NCBI RefSeq assembly: GCF_014207565.1
Contig: NZ_JACHGJ010000006.1
Location: 1-64,000, forward strand
Direction: 5' to 3'
Length of the DNA: 64,000 nt
Source: Spirochaeta isovalerica
GTDB lineage: Bacteria; Spirochaetota; Spirochaetia; DSM-2461
Below, piece after piece: positions 1 to 8,284 of this stretch. The notes beneath the pieces were generated by a model, which saw only the letters and a program-made list of their open reading frames with translations, was not told where the DNA came from and made no database searches. Numbering within the stretch: the stretch's first letter is position 1; each line of letters starts with the position of its first letter. A program made the translations under genes and the position numbers.

Positions 1-396
1 GATGAAAAGGGAATCGTCCTTAACGTCCACGGTGAGCGTCCCGGGAGTCAGAGTGATGGAATTGGCCAGAGCCAATCGTCCGATCTCCGATTTCAAACCC
101 GTTTTTATCTCCACGATACCGGGGTTCACCGGCAGGGAGGGGGAGAGAACCCGCGAAGCCACATCGAGGTTGGCTTTAAGTAATTCCCCTGTAAAAACGA
201 AAACATAAGCGACCATAGCCGCTATGGCTTTGGGGCTCAGTTTCACATCTTTGAAAACGGGATGGTGTGCCGAAAAGAAAAGCACGATGACAACTGTTAC
301 GACCAATCCGGAGAGGAGAACGGACGGATAAATATTTCCGTTCAGCATCAGCCAGGAAAGATAGACTAAAATGGCTGAAATAATGATGTTTTTCAT
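1..396 (-). CDS. mnhE: Na+/H+ antiporter subunit E (MnhE/MrpE), 3' end outside window
   Basis: I read this gene on the minus strand, open through all 132 codons to the window edge. MnhE is a small membrane subunit of the multisubunit Mrp/Mnh cation/proton antiporter. The N-terminus has two hydrophobic segments (about residues 2-14 and 21-38) and a third around 55-70. The conserved family stretch follows: PGIVEIKTGLKSE, then LALANSITLTPGT, then a TVDV strand, as in MrpE. AGGAGG at 402-407 lies 4 nt before the ATG at 396 and only 1 nt before the ATG at 399, so 396 is preferred. Other mrp genes are expected beyond the left edge, but this cannot be seen. The family call is firm; the rest of the locus is inferred. 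Confidence 0.88.
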   Translation of the reverse strand, partial: MKNIIISAILVYLSWLMLNGNIYPSVLLSGLVVTVVIVLFFSAHHPVFKDVKLSPKAIAAMVAYVFVFTGELLKANLDVASRVLSPSLPVNPGIVEIKTGLKSEIGRLALANSITLTPGTLTVDVKDDSLFI

Positions 397-642
397 CATT
401 CCTCCTAAAGTTATATATACATATATATTTATATAAAAATATCTATATGCGTAGAAAAGCATATTACCTAAAATATTGCAGGTCAAGGAAATAATGTATT
501 TTTGAGAATAAATATTACTCTTTAGAATGGTTACAAAAATGGTGATTATTGTAAACAAAACCCTTATAGGTTCCAAATAAAAGTAACTAATTATATAAGG
601 TGTATGAAGTTGTTTTGTTTTGCGAAAATTTGAACAAAATAA

Positions 643-658
643 TCGTGTAAATACACGA
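643..658. promoter_or_regulatory. 16-bp palindrome, candidate operator
   Basis: TCGTGTA-AA-TACACGA is a perfect 7-bp inverted repeat with a 2-bp centre. It lies 76 bp upstream of the CBS-domain gene and just upstream of a possible -35. Its size and position suit a dimeric repressor or activator. The binding protein is unknown. Confidence 0.4.
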
Positions 659-674
659 ATAATAGTTAAAACAA

Positions 675-702
675 TTGATCAAATGAGATAATGAACTAGA
701 AT
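675..702 (+). promoter_or_regulatory. candidate sigma-70 promoter for the CBS gene
   Basis: TTGATC (675-680) and TAGAAT (697-702) are separated by 16 bp and end 31 bp before the start codon at 734. The -35 overlaps the self-complementary octamer TTGATCAA. This is a weak match by eye only. Confidence 0.35.
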
Positions 703-733
703 TAAAAATGTACATTCTGTAAAGGGGAGAAAT

Positions 734-1186
734 ATGACAATATCTGAAATTCTAAAACAGAAGAAAAGCGCTATTTATACGGTCACTGATAAGGCGACTG
801 TCAGAGAAGCTGTGATCATTATGAATGAGAAAAAGATAGGTTCTCTCATAGTTGAAAATGAGAAAAAAGAAGTCGCCGGAATTATCACGGAAAGGGATAT
901 TTTATCCAAAGTCTGTCCCCGCGATGACAGCTGGCAGAAGTCTGTCATTGAGGTTATGACTCCCCGTGAAGAACTGATCATCGGTATGACCGATGACACC
1001 GTCTCCTATGTCATGAATATTATGACTGATAAGAGGATCCGCCATCTCCCCGTATTCGAAAAAGATAAACTGGTAGGTGTGGTTTCAATCGGTGATGTTG
1101 TCAAAAATGTAATGGAACTCTCCGAGACGGAAGCGAAATTGCTCAGGGAGCATATCATGAATCCCTATGGGATCAATATTCCCTGA
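734..1186 (+). CDS. CBS-domain-pair protein
   Basis: A 150-residue protein made almost entirely of a tandem CBS pair (Bateman module), which binds adenine nucleotides in many proteins. CBS1 covers about residues 8-65 and contains GIITERDIL; CBS2 covers about 75-130 and contains GVVSIGDVV. No catalytic or DNA-binding domain is fused, so it is probably a free-standing sensor or partner protein in the cytoplasm. The ATG follows AAGGGGAG at 7-nt spacing. It is monocistronic and divergent from mnhE. Its partner is unknown; stand-alone CBS pairs of this size are common and mostly uncharacterised. Confidence 0.9.
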   Translation: MTISEILKQKKSAIYTVTDKATVREAVIIMNEKKIGSLIVENEKKEVAGIITERDILSKVCPRDDSWQKSVIEVMTPREELIIGMTDDTVSYVMNIMTDKRIRHLPVFEKDKLVGVVSIGDVVKNVMELSETEAKLLREHIMNPYGINIP

Positions 1187-1279
1187 GTTGTACGGGTTGA
1201 TCTAATCGCCTATAACATTCCCTCGACGCTCTATTCTCTGAAGATGATGAAAGAAGACCCCTCCTCATACGGATTCCCG

Positions 1280-2203
1280 TTATTCCATAAGTGACATATC
1301 CAGAACCTTATCCCAATCGGGAAGCTGATTAATGGTACCCGTTTTCAGTAGGATCCGGCCCAATTCGTCCAGAGTTTCCCTAAAATCAGAAGCCGGCCGG
1401 ACAACGTGATTGTGCAGGGATAAGCTGTTTTCGACCATAGCCGGAGAAAAACCGCTCAGAGATGAGTGTACGGTAATAACGTCACTTCTGTTTGTTGCAA
1501 GATAGTCCTGGGCATTTTCCAGGGATTTTATCAAATCTTCCAGTTGTGCCTTTCTTTCAGCGATAGTTTTTTCCGATGCAACCAGAACAATGGGGTAGGT
1601 CATCCCGGGCATATCCAGATAATCGAAATGTCTTCCGATCTCTTTATCCTCGGCAATGGAAGGTGTCGGTTCCGATGCGACGAGCGCATCTATTTCACCT
1701 GAGGCCAGTGCTGTCAACTGAACTGAAGGGGACATCTCCATAAGTGAATTTTCCAGGTCTATACCTTTGTCCTCGGCTTTTATGATCAAACCGCCATAGG
1801 TGGAAGTACCTTTTTTGATGCCTATCCGAAGACCTTGGAGATCATTCCATGTGTCAATCTGAATTTCTTTTCCGGTTACAATTCTATGTCTTTTCTCTCC
1901 GGAACCATGACTGGCGATAATTCTGAAATTATCGTATTTGGAAAGCAGTATGATGGCAGCTGAATCTCCCATTGCGGCGACATCGGCGCTTCCGGAGATA
2001 AGAGCTTCAACGGTCTGGGGTCCGGAAGAGAAAATCTTCCCTTCCACATTTTTAGCAAAAAGTTCCTTTTCAGCGGCGATGACAGAGAGCGTATCGACAA
2101 TCCGGTCCTGATAAGCGTAAACAAGATTACTATCACTGGAGGAACAGCTCCAGAGTAAAGTAGATAAGATTAATAATGAGAGTATAAGTTCTTTCTTTTT
2201 CAT
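1280..2203 (-). CDS. ABC transporter substrate-binding lipoprotein, NitT/TauT family
   Basis: A 307-residue solute-binding protein of the SsuA/TauA/NrtA type (NMT1-like periplasmic fold). It starts with a short basic segment, a hydrophobic stretch and a lipobox ending at Cys20 (TLLWSC), so it is probably anchored to the membrane. The motif around GSADVAAMGDSAA and the later EIDALVASEP are typical of the family. The reading frame stays open further upstream, but the ATG at 2203 fits the signal peptide and overlaps the ATPase stop (ATGA). It is the last gene of a permease-ATPase-SBP operon. Substrate is not evident; aliphatic sulfonates, taurine, nitrate or a thiamine precursor are family possibilities. 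Confidence 0.88.
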   Translation of the reverse strand: MKKKELILSLLILSTLLWSCSSSDSNLVYAYQDRIVDTLSVIAAEKELFAKNVEGKIFSSGPQTVEALISGSADVAAMGDSAAIILLSKYDNFRIIASHGSGEKRHRIVTGKEIQIDTWNDLQGLRIGIKKGTSTYGGLIIKAEDKGIDLENSLMEMSPSVQLTALASGEIDALVASEPTPSIAEDKEIGRHFDYLDMPGMTYPIVLVASEKTIAERKAQLEDLIKSLENAQDYLATNRSDVITVHSSLSGFSPAMVENSLSLHNHVVRPASDFRETLDELGRILLKTGTINQLPDWDKVLDMSLME

Positions 2204-2937
2204 AGTTTGCAATCCTTGCAGCACAAATCCATGCTGTTTTTCATTTCTTTTCTTAAAGAAAGCATGTCGGGTGAGTAAAAGTTCCACCTTTTCCCCCTGT
2301 CCAGCTCCCATTCCCGTTGAATTCTGCCGGGCCGTTTTGTCATAAGAACAACTTTCGTGGAAAGGTAGATGGCTTCCTCTATGCTGTGGGTCACGAAAAT
2401 GATGGTTTTTTTCTCCCGTTCCCAGATTTCCTTCAATTCATAGTCCAGCTGTATTCTCGTCTGCTCATCGAGGGAGGAAAAAGGTTCGTCCATCAGAATC
2501 ACATCCGGAGAGAGCGCGAGCGTTCTGGCAATGGAAACTTTCTGTTTCATGCCGCCGGATAATTCATGGGGATAAGCTTTGTGAAAACCTTTCAAGCCCA
2601 CAATGTCGAGATAGTAGTCAACGGCTTTTCTGCTGTTTCTCAATGCCAGTTTCATATTTTCCTCAACAGTCATCCAGGGGAAGAGGCTGTTCTCCTGAAA
2701 AACGACACCCCGGTCCGGCCCCGGTTTTCTTATAGGTTTCCCATTGAGTCTGATCGTTCCTTCTGTCGGCTGTATAAATCCGGCGATCATGTTGATCAGA
2801 GTCGATTTACCGCATCCGCTCGGACCTATTAAAGAGATGAAATCTCCTTCCGCAACATGGAGATTTATGTGAGACAGAGCTCTGACCTGTCCTTCTTTTG
2901 ACCGGTATTCCCTTGAGATATTTTCAATGCTGATCAT
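2200..2937 (-). CDS. ABC transporter ATP-binding protein, NitT/TauT family
   Basis: A 245-residue cytoplasmic ATPase that powers the importer encoded by its neighbours. Walker A GPSGCGKST is at about residue 38, the Q-loop follows (VVFQENSLFPW), then the signature LSGGMKQK near 126, Walker B VILMDEP near 147 and the H-loop FVTHS near 183. This matches SsuB/TauB/NrtD proteins. Its start codon overlaps the permease stop and its stop overlaps the start of the binding protein (both ATGA), so the three are translationally coupled. Confidence 0.93.
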   Translation of the reverse strand: MISIENISREYRSKEGQVRALSHINLHVAEGDFISLIGPSGCGKSTLINMIAGFIQPTEGTIRLNGKPIRKPGPDRGVVFQENSLFPWMTVEENMKLALRNSRKAVDYYLDIVGLKGFHKAYPHELSGGMKQKVSIARTLALSPDVILMDEPFSSLDEQTRIQLDYELKEIWEREKKTIIFVTHSIEEAIYLSTKVVLMTKRPGRIQREWELDRGKRWNFYSPDMLSLRKEMKNSMDLCCKDCKL

Positions 2938-3743
2938 AAAATCCTCTCAAAGCCCATCTTATGGCGCAAATTGTCTTCGATAATCTGAAAGAGGACTTTT
3001 TCAATAAAAAGGCCAATGGCTGCGATTATTATGATAACGGAAAAAGCCGACACGAAATCGAGACTCCACCGCGACTGTATGATGACAAATCCCAGACCCT
3101 GAGCCGATCCGACTACCATCTCTGCGGCGATCAGGACCCTCCAGCCTGAAGCAAGGGCAATCCTCAATCCATTGATAATGGAAAGACTTGATGCTGGAAT
3201 CAGAATCCGGAAAAATGTCCGGGGACCTTTAAGTCCCATCATGCGTGAGGCTCTCATGTAAACGGGCGGAGTTTCCCTGATTCCTCCGGCCGTATTGACG
3301 ATGACCGGTGGAAGGGAAGTTATAAATATCATGAAAAACGTGGCACCTTCCCCCAGGCCGAAAAGGAGGAGGGCGACGGGAACCCAGGCCAGGCCGGGAA
3401 TGATCTGCAGAAACGTCACCACGGGGATGAACAGATCGAAAAGAAACTGGTAGTATCCCATGGCTATGCCCAAAACTACGCCAATAAGGGAAGCGAGGGC
3501 GAATCCTTTGAACCATCTTAAAAGGCTGACAGCCGTATGATCCACAATCCCCGCACCATAAATCTGTTCTCCCTTTAGAAGATCTATCAGGCCTGAAAGG
3601 GTGGATAGCGGTGTGGGGAAGTAGACACCTCTTCCGTGGTTGGCTAACGTCGCTGCTATATGCCACAGGAGAAAGATAATTCCTATTCCGGTGATATAGC
3701 GGATTGCTTTTATAGCAGTATCTTTAATTTGGCGGTCTATCAT
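2934..3743 (-). CDS. ABC transporter permease, NitT/TauT family
   Basis: An inner-membrane permease of the BPD_transp_1 (SsuC/TauC) family, 269 residues from the ATG at 3743, with about six hydrophobic segments. The cytoplasmic EAA-type loop, SRMMGLKGPRTFFR, is at about residues 165-178 and contacts the ATPase. An in-frame TTG at 3779 would add 12 residues, and neither start has a good Shine-Dalgarno site, so the start is uncertain. It is the first gene of the permease-ATPase-SBP operon. No riboswitch was recognised in the 104 bp upstream, so the substrate cannot be inferred from a leader. Confidence 0.88.
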   Translation of the reverse strand: MIDRQIKDTAIKAIRYITGIGIIFLLWHIAATLANHGRGVYFPTPLSTLSGLIDLLKGEQIYGAGIVDHTAVSLLRWFKGFALASLIGVVLGIAMGYYQFLFDLFIPVVTFLQIIPGLAWVPVALLLFGLGEGATFFMIFITSLPPVIVNTAGGIRETPPVYMRASRMMGLKGPRTFFRILIPASSLSIINGLRIALASGWRVLIAAEMVVGSAQGLGFVIIQSRWSLDFVSAFSVIIIIAAIGLFIEKVLFQIIEDNLRHKMGFERIL

Positions 3744-3847
3744 GGAATATATGATATATATTAAAAAACCTATATACAAGTCTCAATAGATAATTTTTTC
3801 TTAAAAGTGAAGATTCTGCTAATGCTTATTATGCGTGATGAAATGAT

Positions 3848-4597
3848 TTATGGAATAACCATCACCTCTTCTCCGCCATTTTCTATCATGATCCTGCGGT
3901 ATGTCCCGTCTTTTTTCATGTTATCCAGGGTCGCCTGCCATTTTGATACAATCTGATCAGAGGTAGTCCTGGAAAAGGCAATATAGAGGTACACTTTTCT
4001 AATGGATAATGCCTTGGCGAACTCATCGGGGCGGAATCCCGCTTTTCCGGAGGCTGCAACAATACCGCGATTGGAACTGAACCAGACATCGGCTCTGCCT
4101 GCATGAATCATGCGAATAGCACTTATATCATTGTTAACGTCATTGATATTTGTAAAACCGTTTTCGATCAGAAATCGTTCTTTAGCATCATCCTGAATTA
4201 CAACAATTTCCTTCAGCTTTTTGGCATCTTCCAAAGAATCAATATTGACCTCTGAATTTATCGATTTATACATAGCCCACTCAATTAATATCAGCGGTCC
4301 GACCCATTTGAATTCCTTTTCCCGTTCGGCTGTTCTGGTGGTTGAAAACAGTGCGATATTGGGTTCTTCTTGCAGCCTTTTATAGGCTCTCGCCCAGGGA
4401 TAGACCTCGATCGAATCCGGTTGGCCATGACGCCTGAGAATTTCTCTGACAATTTCTGTCGAGTAGCCGACAAGATTTCCCTCTTCATCTACTCTATTAG
4501 CCATTCCGGAGTCTTCTGTGAGAATGGTAAGATCCTGAGAAAAAGCGCTAAAACACAAATTAAGAAAAAGAAAAACAACTAAAAAACGTTTATCCAT
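3848..4597 (-). CDS. Secreted substrate-binding protein, family 3 (SBP_bac_3 fold)
   Basis: A 249-residue protein with an N-terminal signal peptide (about residues 1-20, ending FSAFSQ) and the layout of a family 3 extracellular solute-binding protein: early strand LTILTED, the GYSTEIVREILRR helix, and the second lobe with IHAGRADVWF near residue 170. No ATPase or permease adjoins it, and the NitT-type operon beside it has its own binding protein. Such orphan proteins occur as periplasmic sensors or with transporters encoded elsewhere. The ligand is unknown. The Shine-Dalgarno site is weak (GGAAAA). Confidence 0.75.
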   Translation of the reverse strand: MDKRFLVVFLFLNLCFSAFSQDLTILTEDSGMANRVDEEGNLVGYSTEIVREILRRHGQPDSIEVYPWARAYKRLQEEPNIALFSTTRTAEREKEFKWVGPLILIEWAMYKSINSEVNIDSLEDAKKLKEIVVIQDDAKERFLIENGFTNINDVNNDISAIRMIHAGRADVWFSSNRGIVAASGKAGFRPDEFAKALSIRKVYLYIAFSRTTSDQIVSKWQATLDNMKKDGTYRRIMIENGGEEVMVIP

Positions 4598-4655
4598 AAT
4601 ATATATTTTCCGGGATATGGATTAGGGAGTCAAATTTCCCTTTGATTTATTATGT

Positions 4656-5120
4656 TTATTTTCTCTGGTGATTCAGCAATAACATGGTCAATCTCAGAAT
4701 GTTGTTGACTCTCAATGTCCAGTTGTATTTTTCAGCTGTACCGGTATAAGGATATTTGATTATAAGCTCTTCGACTCTACTGTACAGAGAGTGCAGGAGC
4801 GCAAGGGAATCTTTACCCGCCCATCCCGCCAGGCTCGTACCTTTTAAAGATTCGGCTTTTTTTATTTTTCCTTTTGCAACTGATGAAAATCTGAAACCCT
4901 CAGATAAGAGCTGTTTGTATTGACCGGTTGTAATTTCATGAATGACTTTATCCAGGTCAGTTTCTTTTTTCGACACCATTTGCAGATATCTGAAATTGTT
5001 CTGCATTTCTATGATAAGAAGTTTGCCTTTGCCATCCAGTTTATTCTTCCAGGCTATAAATTCCTGTATGGCTGTTCCTGTTTTAAAAAGAGGATCCAGT
5101 ATGGATGGCAGTGTCATCAT
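4656..5120 (-). CDS. Hypothetical helical protein
   Basis: A 154-residue protein I do not recognise. It is probably soluble and largely alpha-helical, with no signal peptide, membrane segment or cysteine pattern. It is lysine- and leucine-rich and ends NNILRLTMLLLNHQRK. GGAG at 5-6 nt spacing supports the ATG at 5120; a second ATG follows directly at 5117. It sits between the solute-binding protein and the TPR protein on the same strand, with gaps of 58 and 120 bp, so it may be transcribed alone. Confidence 0.55.
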   Translation of the reverse strand: MMTLPSILDPLFKTGTAIQEFIAWKNKLDGKGKLLIIEMQNNFRYLQMVSKKETDLDKVIHEITTGQYKQLLSEGFRFSSVAKGKIKKAESLKGTSLAGWAGKDSLALLHSLYSRVEELIIKYPYTGTAEKYNWTLRVNNILRLTMLLLNHQRK

Positions 5121-5240
5121 AGATAGCTCCAGTTGATTTGATTTTCATATATAAACATTAACGGCTTAATTACATAGGTGCTGCTTTTCCTGCAGAAAAT
5201 ACTGGAATGAGTCTCTGTGAATGCCGGGGATCTATTCATT

Positions 5241-6434
5241 TTATTTAATCTGGTCAATGAGATTTCCAATTGCCTGAAAAACCTGATGATCATCCTCATA
5301 TACTTCACGAAACATTTCTTCCGCCTGTTTTAATTGAGCAAGAGCCTCCTGATGATCTCCCATGGCGTCTGAGACCAGAGCTTTATGATAATACAAATTC
5401 CCCCGCGCTTCCGGTTCTTCGGTCAAGGCTAAAAGTTCATCGATTAAAATCCTGGCCTCGTTCAGAGCTTTGTAACCATTGTAATAATTGACAATACTAC
5501 CCATGACCGAAGGATTTGTCGGGTAGAGTTCGAAAAAGTATCTGGAGTTTTCTTTCGCTTCGGCGAAGTTCTTTTTATATAGGTACAAATCTATAAGCTT
5601 ATCATAGAATCTGTATTGGTCCGGTTCCAGCGCCTTACCTTTTTCCATATAACTGATGCTCTTATCGAAGTCCTGGAGGTTTATGGCAATAATTCCGGCT
5701 AAATAGCAGGAATCGGATTTATAGTATGTATCTGAATAAGAGTTAAGGGCTTTTTCAGCATAGGGCAGAGCTTTCGCCATTTCTCCCGTATTTAAATAAG
5801 CGACAGCCAGATTGTGGTTATATCCGGGATTATCTTTTTCATAGTCCAGGGCCTTTCTCAGGTTCTCTATGGCTTTCTCATAGGATTCTATCTGAAGCTG
5901 TATCTGCCCTAAATTGCTGAAAAGAATTTTGTCGGAAAAATTATTGAGATTTGCCAGTTCGTAGTTTTCTATGATTTTTGATTGCAGCTTGTCATTGCCG
6001 AGAAGCCATTGCCCATTGTATTTTTCCAGGACTTCATAATAAAACTGGCCCAACCAGAAATAGAGTTCTCCATTGGAACTATCTGATTCCAGAGCGCTTA
6101 ACAGAGCTTCATCGGGTTTGTACATGACGTACTGGTAACGGCCTTCCCTGCCTCTGTAATCGTATACGCTTTCCCCCTCGGGAATGTCTTTCAAGGCAAA
6201 CATCTGGTGCATCGTGCTGTGTACAAAATAGTTTAAGAGGATTTTCACTTTCTGAACGACAAGATCAGAATGGGATATACCGCTCTCATTCGTCGTCAGG
6301 TATTGAAAAGCTGTTTCATATTTCTGCAGACTGATCAATCGCTCGCTTTCCGCAATATGGGGGTTTGATAAATCAACAGCGAAAGAAATCTGTCCGAGAA
6401 TAAGAAAAACTAATATAAAGAGATGTTTTTTCAT
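5241..6434 (-). CDS. Exported TPR-repeat protein
   Basis: A 397-residue protein with a signal peptide (residues 1 to about 19, ending QISFA) followed by tetratricopeptide repeats. Clear repeats include residues about 165-200 (FSNLGQIQLQIESYEKAIEN), 200-235 (NHNLAVAYLNTGEMAKALPY), 240-275 and a C-terminal one near 345-380. These build a helical scaffold for protein contacts in the periplasm. AAGGAT precedes the ATG. It follows the HAD gene by 45 bp and may be its operon partner. The partner protein is unknown. Confidence 0.8.
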   Translation of the reverse strand: MKKHLFILVFLILGQISFAVDLSNPHIAESERLISLQKYETAFQYLTTNESGISHSDLVVQKVKILLNYFVHSTMHQMFALKDIPEGESVYDYRGREGRYQYVMYKPDEALLSALESDSSNGELYFWLGQFYYEVLEKYNGQWLLGNDKLQSKIIENYELANLNNFSDKILFSNLGQIQLQIESYEKAIENLRKALDYEKDNPGYNHNLAVAYLNTGEMAKALPYAEKALNSYSDTYYKSDSCYLAGIIAINLQDFDKSISYMEKGKALEPDQYRFYDKLIDLYLYKKNFAEAKENSRYFFELYPTNPSVMGSIVNYYNGYKALNEARILIDELLALTEEPEARGNLYYHKALVSDAMGDHQEALAQLKQAEEMFREVYEDDHQVFQAIGNLIDQIK

Positions 6435-6479
6435 CTTATATCCTTTATTTTTTCGACAATGATCTCATGGAATCCTGTT

Positions 6480-7229
6480 TCAGTCCAGATATTGAAATAC
6501 TTCCATCAGGGAATCTATAACCCCGATACCGGGGACATGGCTTTCATCTCCCGGTTGATATTTTCCCGATCTTGCCAGGAAGGCATGGCAACCGGAATTT
6601 TCTGCACCCTGAATATCTGTTTTCCAGTCATCTCCTATGACGATAACATCTTCCGGGGGAGCGTCGAGAATCTCCAGCGCTTCGGTATAATAGGATAAGG
6701 ACGGTTTGCCGAATACTTCTATTTTTGTATTTCCGGCTGTTTCAAAAAGACTTACGAAAGCTCCCGTATCCAGCTGCTTTCTCTCTCCCGACAGATAGTA
6801 AGGGGATGCGGAAGCTGTAATAAGGGGAACTCCCTTCTGTTGAAAGAGAAATATATTTTGCAGATCCGAATAGGACAGGTTCTCTTTTTCGAAATCCAGC
6901 AGTAGAACAATTTCCGGATATTCCTCATTGTGAGGAATGCAGACCTGTTCCATTTCCTGCCCGCTTCCAACGATATAGGCAGTCCCGAATCCTTTTCGCC
7001 TCAGGTAGGAATTTATGGCGATTATGGGATTGATGATTGAGGGCATCGGAACGGCCAGACCGGCATCGGAAAGACGTTTTTTTATGAGAAGTGGAGATTT
7101 GACGGAATTGGTCATGATCAGAAAATCAATTTCCAGTTTTTCCGCCTTCTCAAAGAATTCCCGGGCATCATTAATCGGTGCGGGCCCTTCGAGAATAGTT
7201 CCATCCAGGTCAATGAGAAGCTTTTTCAT
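6480..7229 (-). CDS. HAD-superfamily hydrolase, NagD-like (subfamily IIA)
   Basis: A 249-residue cytoplasmic phosphatase. HAD motif I DLDGTIL is at residues 7-13 with both catalytic aspartates. Motif II is MTN near residue 39, the lysine is in FGKPS near 173, and motif III GDDWKTDIQGA is near 199. The C2-type cap between motifs II and III is that of the NagD/AraL/phosphoglycolate phosphatase group. Substrate specificity cannot be read from sequence. Its start overlaps the stop of the upstream GNAT gene by ATGA. Confidence 0.87.
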   Translation of the reverse strand: MKKLLIDLDGTILEGPAPINDAREFFEKAEKLEIDFLIMTNSVKSPLLIKKRLSDAGLAVPMPSIINPIIAINSYLRRKGFGTAYIVGSGQEMEQVCIPHNEEYPEIVLLLDFEKENLSYSDLQNIFLFQQKGVPLITASASPYYLSGERKQLDTGAFVSLFETAGNTKIEVFGKPSLSYYTEALEILDAPPEDVIVIGDDWKTDIQGAENSGCHAFLARSGKYQPGDESHVPGIGVIDSLMEVFQYLD

Positions 7230-7741
7230 TTTTTTTCTCCATCTCCGGTAATTTTCTTACAATAGCGGATCACTTTCGCATTGAATTTTTCCATTATCTT
7301 TTCGCTCCCGTCAGTTTCATATCCGTGTTTTTTATAAAATTGTCTTGTGGAAGCGTTGTCTTCTAGAACCCAGAGTACATTTTCACGACAGCCTTTTTCC
7401 AGAGCGACTTTTTCGCAATGACGCAACAATTGGGATCCGACCCCCTCCCTTTTCATCAATGGTTCAACATAGAGCCCCCAGAGCTCATAGGCGTCGAGCT
7501 TATCTTCATTTCTGCACATGCCGCTTTTCATAAAGCCTTTGATAATATTGTCCTCTTCACAGACATAGAGATCGTCTTTCTCATGTTCATTGCTGTCATT
7601 GAAGCTGCTGAATCTTCCGTTCACTGATATTTCCGAAAATAAATAGCTGTCGGGTATAATTCCCCTATAGGCGCTGCGCCACCCGAATATGTGGATTTCG
7701 GCAATACGCGATGCATCATCTTTACAGGCTGTTCTTATCAT
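7226..7741 (-). CDS. GNAT-family N-acetyltransferase
   Basis: A 171-residue acetyl-CoA-dependent transferase (Acetyltransf_1 type). The N-terminal IRTACKDDASRIAEIH strand-helix, the central LWGLYVEP strand and the acetyl-CoA loop KREGVGSQLL (about residues 97-106) are followed by VLEDNASTRQFYKKHGYE, the usual C-terminal motif B. The acceptor is unknown. AAGGAG precedes the ATG at 7741. It is coupled to the HAD gene and lies 12 bp from a second GNAT gene. Confidence 0.87.
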   Translation of the reverse strand: MIRTACKDDASRIAEIHIFGWRSAYRGIIPDSYLFSEISVNGRFSSFNDSNEHEKDDLYVCEEDNIIKGFMKSGMCRNEDKLDAYELWGLYVEPLMKREGVGSQLLRHCEKVALEKGCRENVLWVLEDNASTRQFYKKHGYETDGSEKIMEKFNAKVIRYCKKITGDGEKK

Positions 7742-7753
7742 TGACGTTCTCCT

Positions 7754-8284
7754 TCAAGAGTTTTTTAACATTCCGTATGCATAGGCATCGTGCCAGAGAG
7801 GATTGCCATTTGGATCAGTGCGGAAAAATCCCTTTTTCTTGAAATGCCCTTCTCGAATCATTCCGATTTTTTCCAGAACTTTCCAGGACGATGTGTTTTC
7901 GGGATTGCAGTAGGCTGTTATTTTATGGGCATCCAACGCTTCAAAAGCATAGCGGACCAAAGCCGCAGAGGCTTCCGTACAATATCCATGGTTCTGATAA
8001 TCAGGGTTAAATATAAAACCCAGTTCCCAGGTTAAAAAACGCTCCGGTTCAATCCGGTGAAAATAGAGATGGCCGATCATTTTACCAGATTCTCTGAGCT
8101 TAACCGCGAGAAAATCATCTCCGTTGCATCGTTTCTTAATTAAGGCTCTGGACTCGCTTACGCTGATAGGGCCTCCCGGTTCGAATTTATAGATCTCCGG
8201 CAAGGATAAGTATTCATGCAAATCCTTCCAGTCTGATGGAATGTGGTTTCTAATTTCAAGATTCGGTGTTATCAGCTTTTTCAT
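7754..8284 (-). CDS. GNAT-family N-acetyltransferase, RimJ/RimL-like
   Basis: A 176-residue member of the Acetyltransf_3 group, which acetylates protein N-termini or small molecules. It starts with the typical TPNLEIRNHIPSDWKDL segment. The acetyl-CoA loop is YQNHGYCTEA (near residue 98), a variant of the usual RxxGYATEA, followed by CNPENTSSWKVLEKIGM. AGGAGAG precedes the ATG. The start overlaps the stop of the upstream M23-like gene (ATGA). Confidence 0.87.
   Translation of the reverse strand: MKKLITPNLEIRNHIPSDWKDLHEYLSLPEIYKFEPGGPISVSESRALIKKRCNGDDFLAVKLRESGKMIGHLYFHRIEPERFLTWELGFIFNPDYQNHGYCTEASAALVRYAFEALDAHKITAYCNPENTSSWKVLEKIGMIREGHFKKKGFFRTDPNGNPLWHDAYAYGMLKNS

Larger units (their letters stand above)
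400..733. other. AT-rich divergent intergenic region
   Basis: This 334-bp region separates leftward mnhE from the rightward CBS gene. It is very AT-rich, with runs of alternating TA at 411-450. No coding frame with a ribosome site was found. It holds the palindrome and candidate promoter listed separately; I see no tRNA or riboswitch fold. Confidence 0.6.

Noticed and set aside
400-733. tRNA or small RNA gene
   Set aside because: No cloverleaf or CCA-like end was seen; the short palindrome is better read as an operator.
3744-3847. Thiamine or other riboswitch before the ABC importer
   Set aside because: No conserved riboswitch stem motifs were found; the stretch is AT-rich and unstructured by eye.
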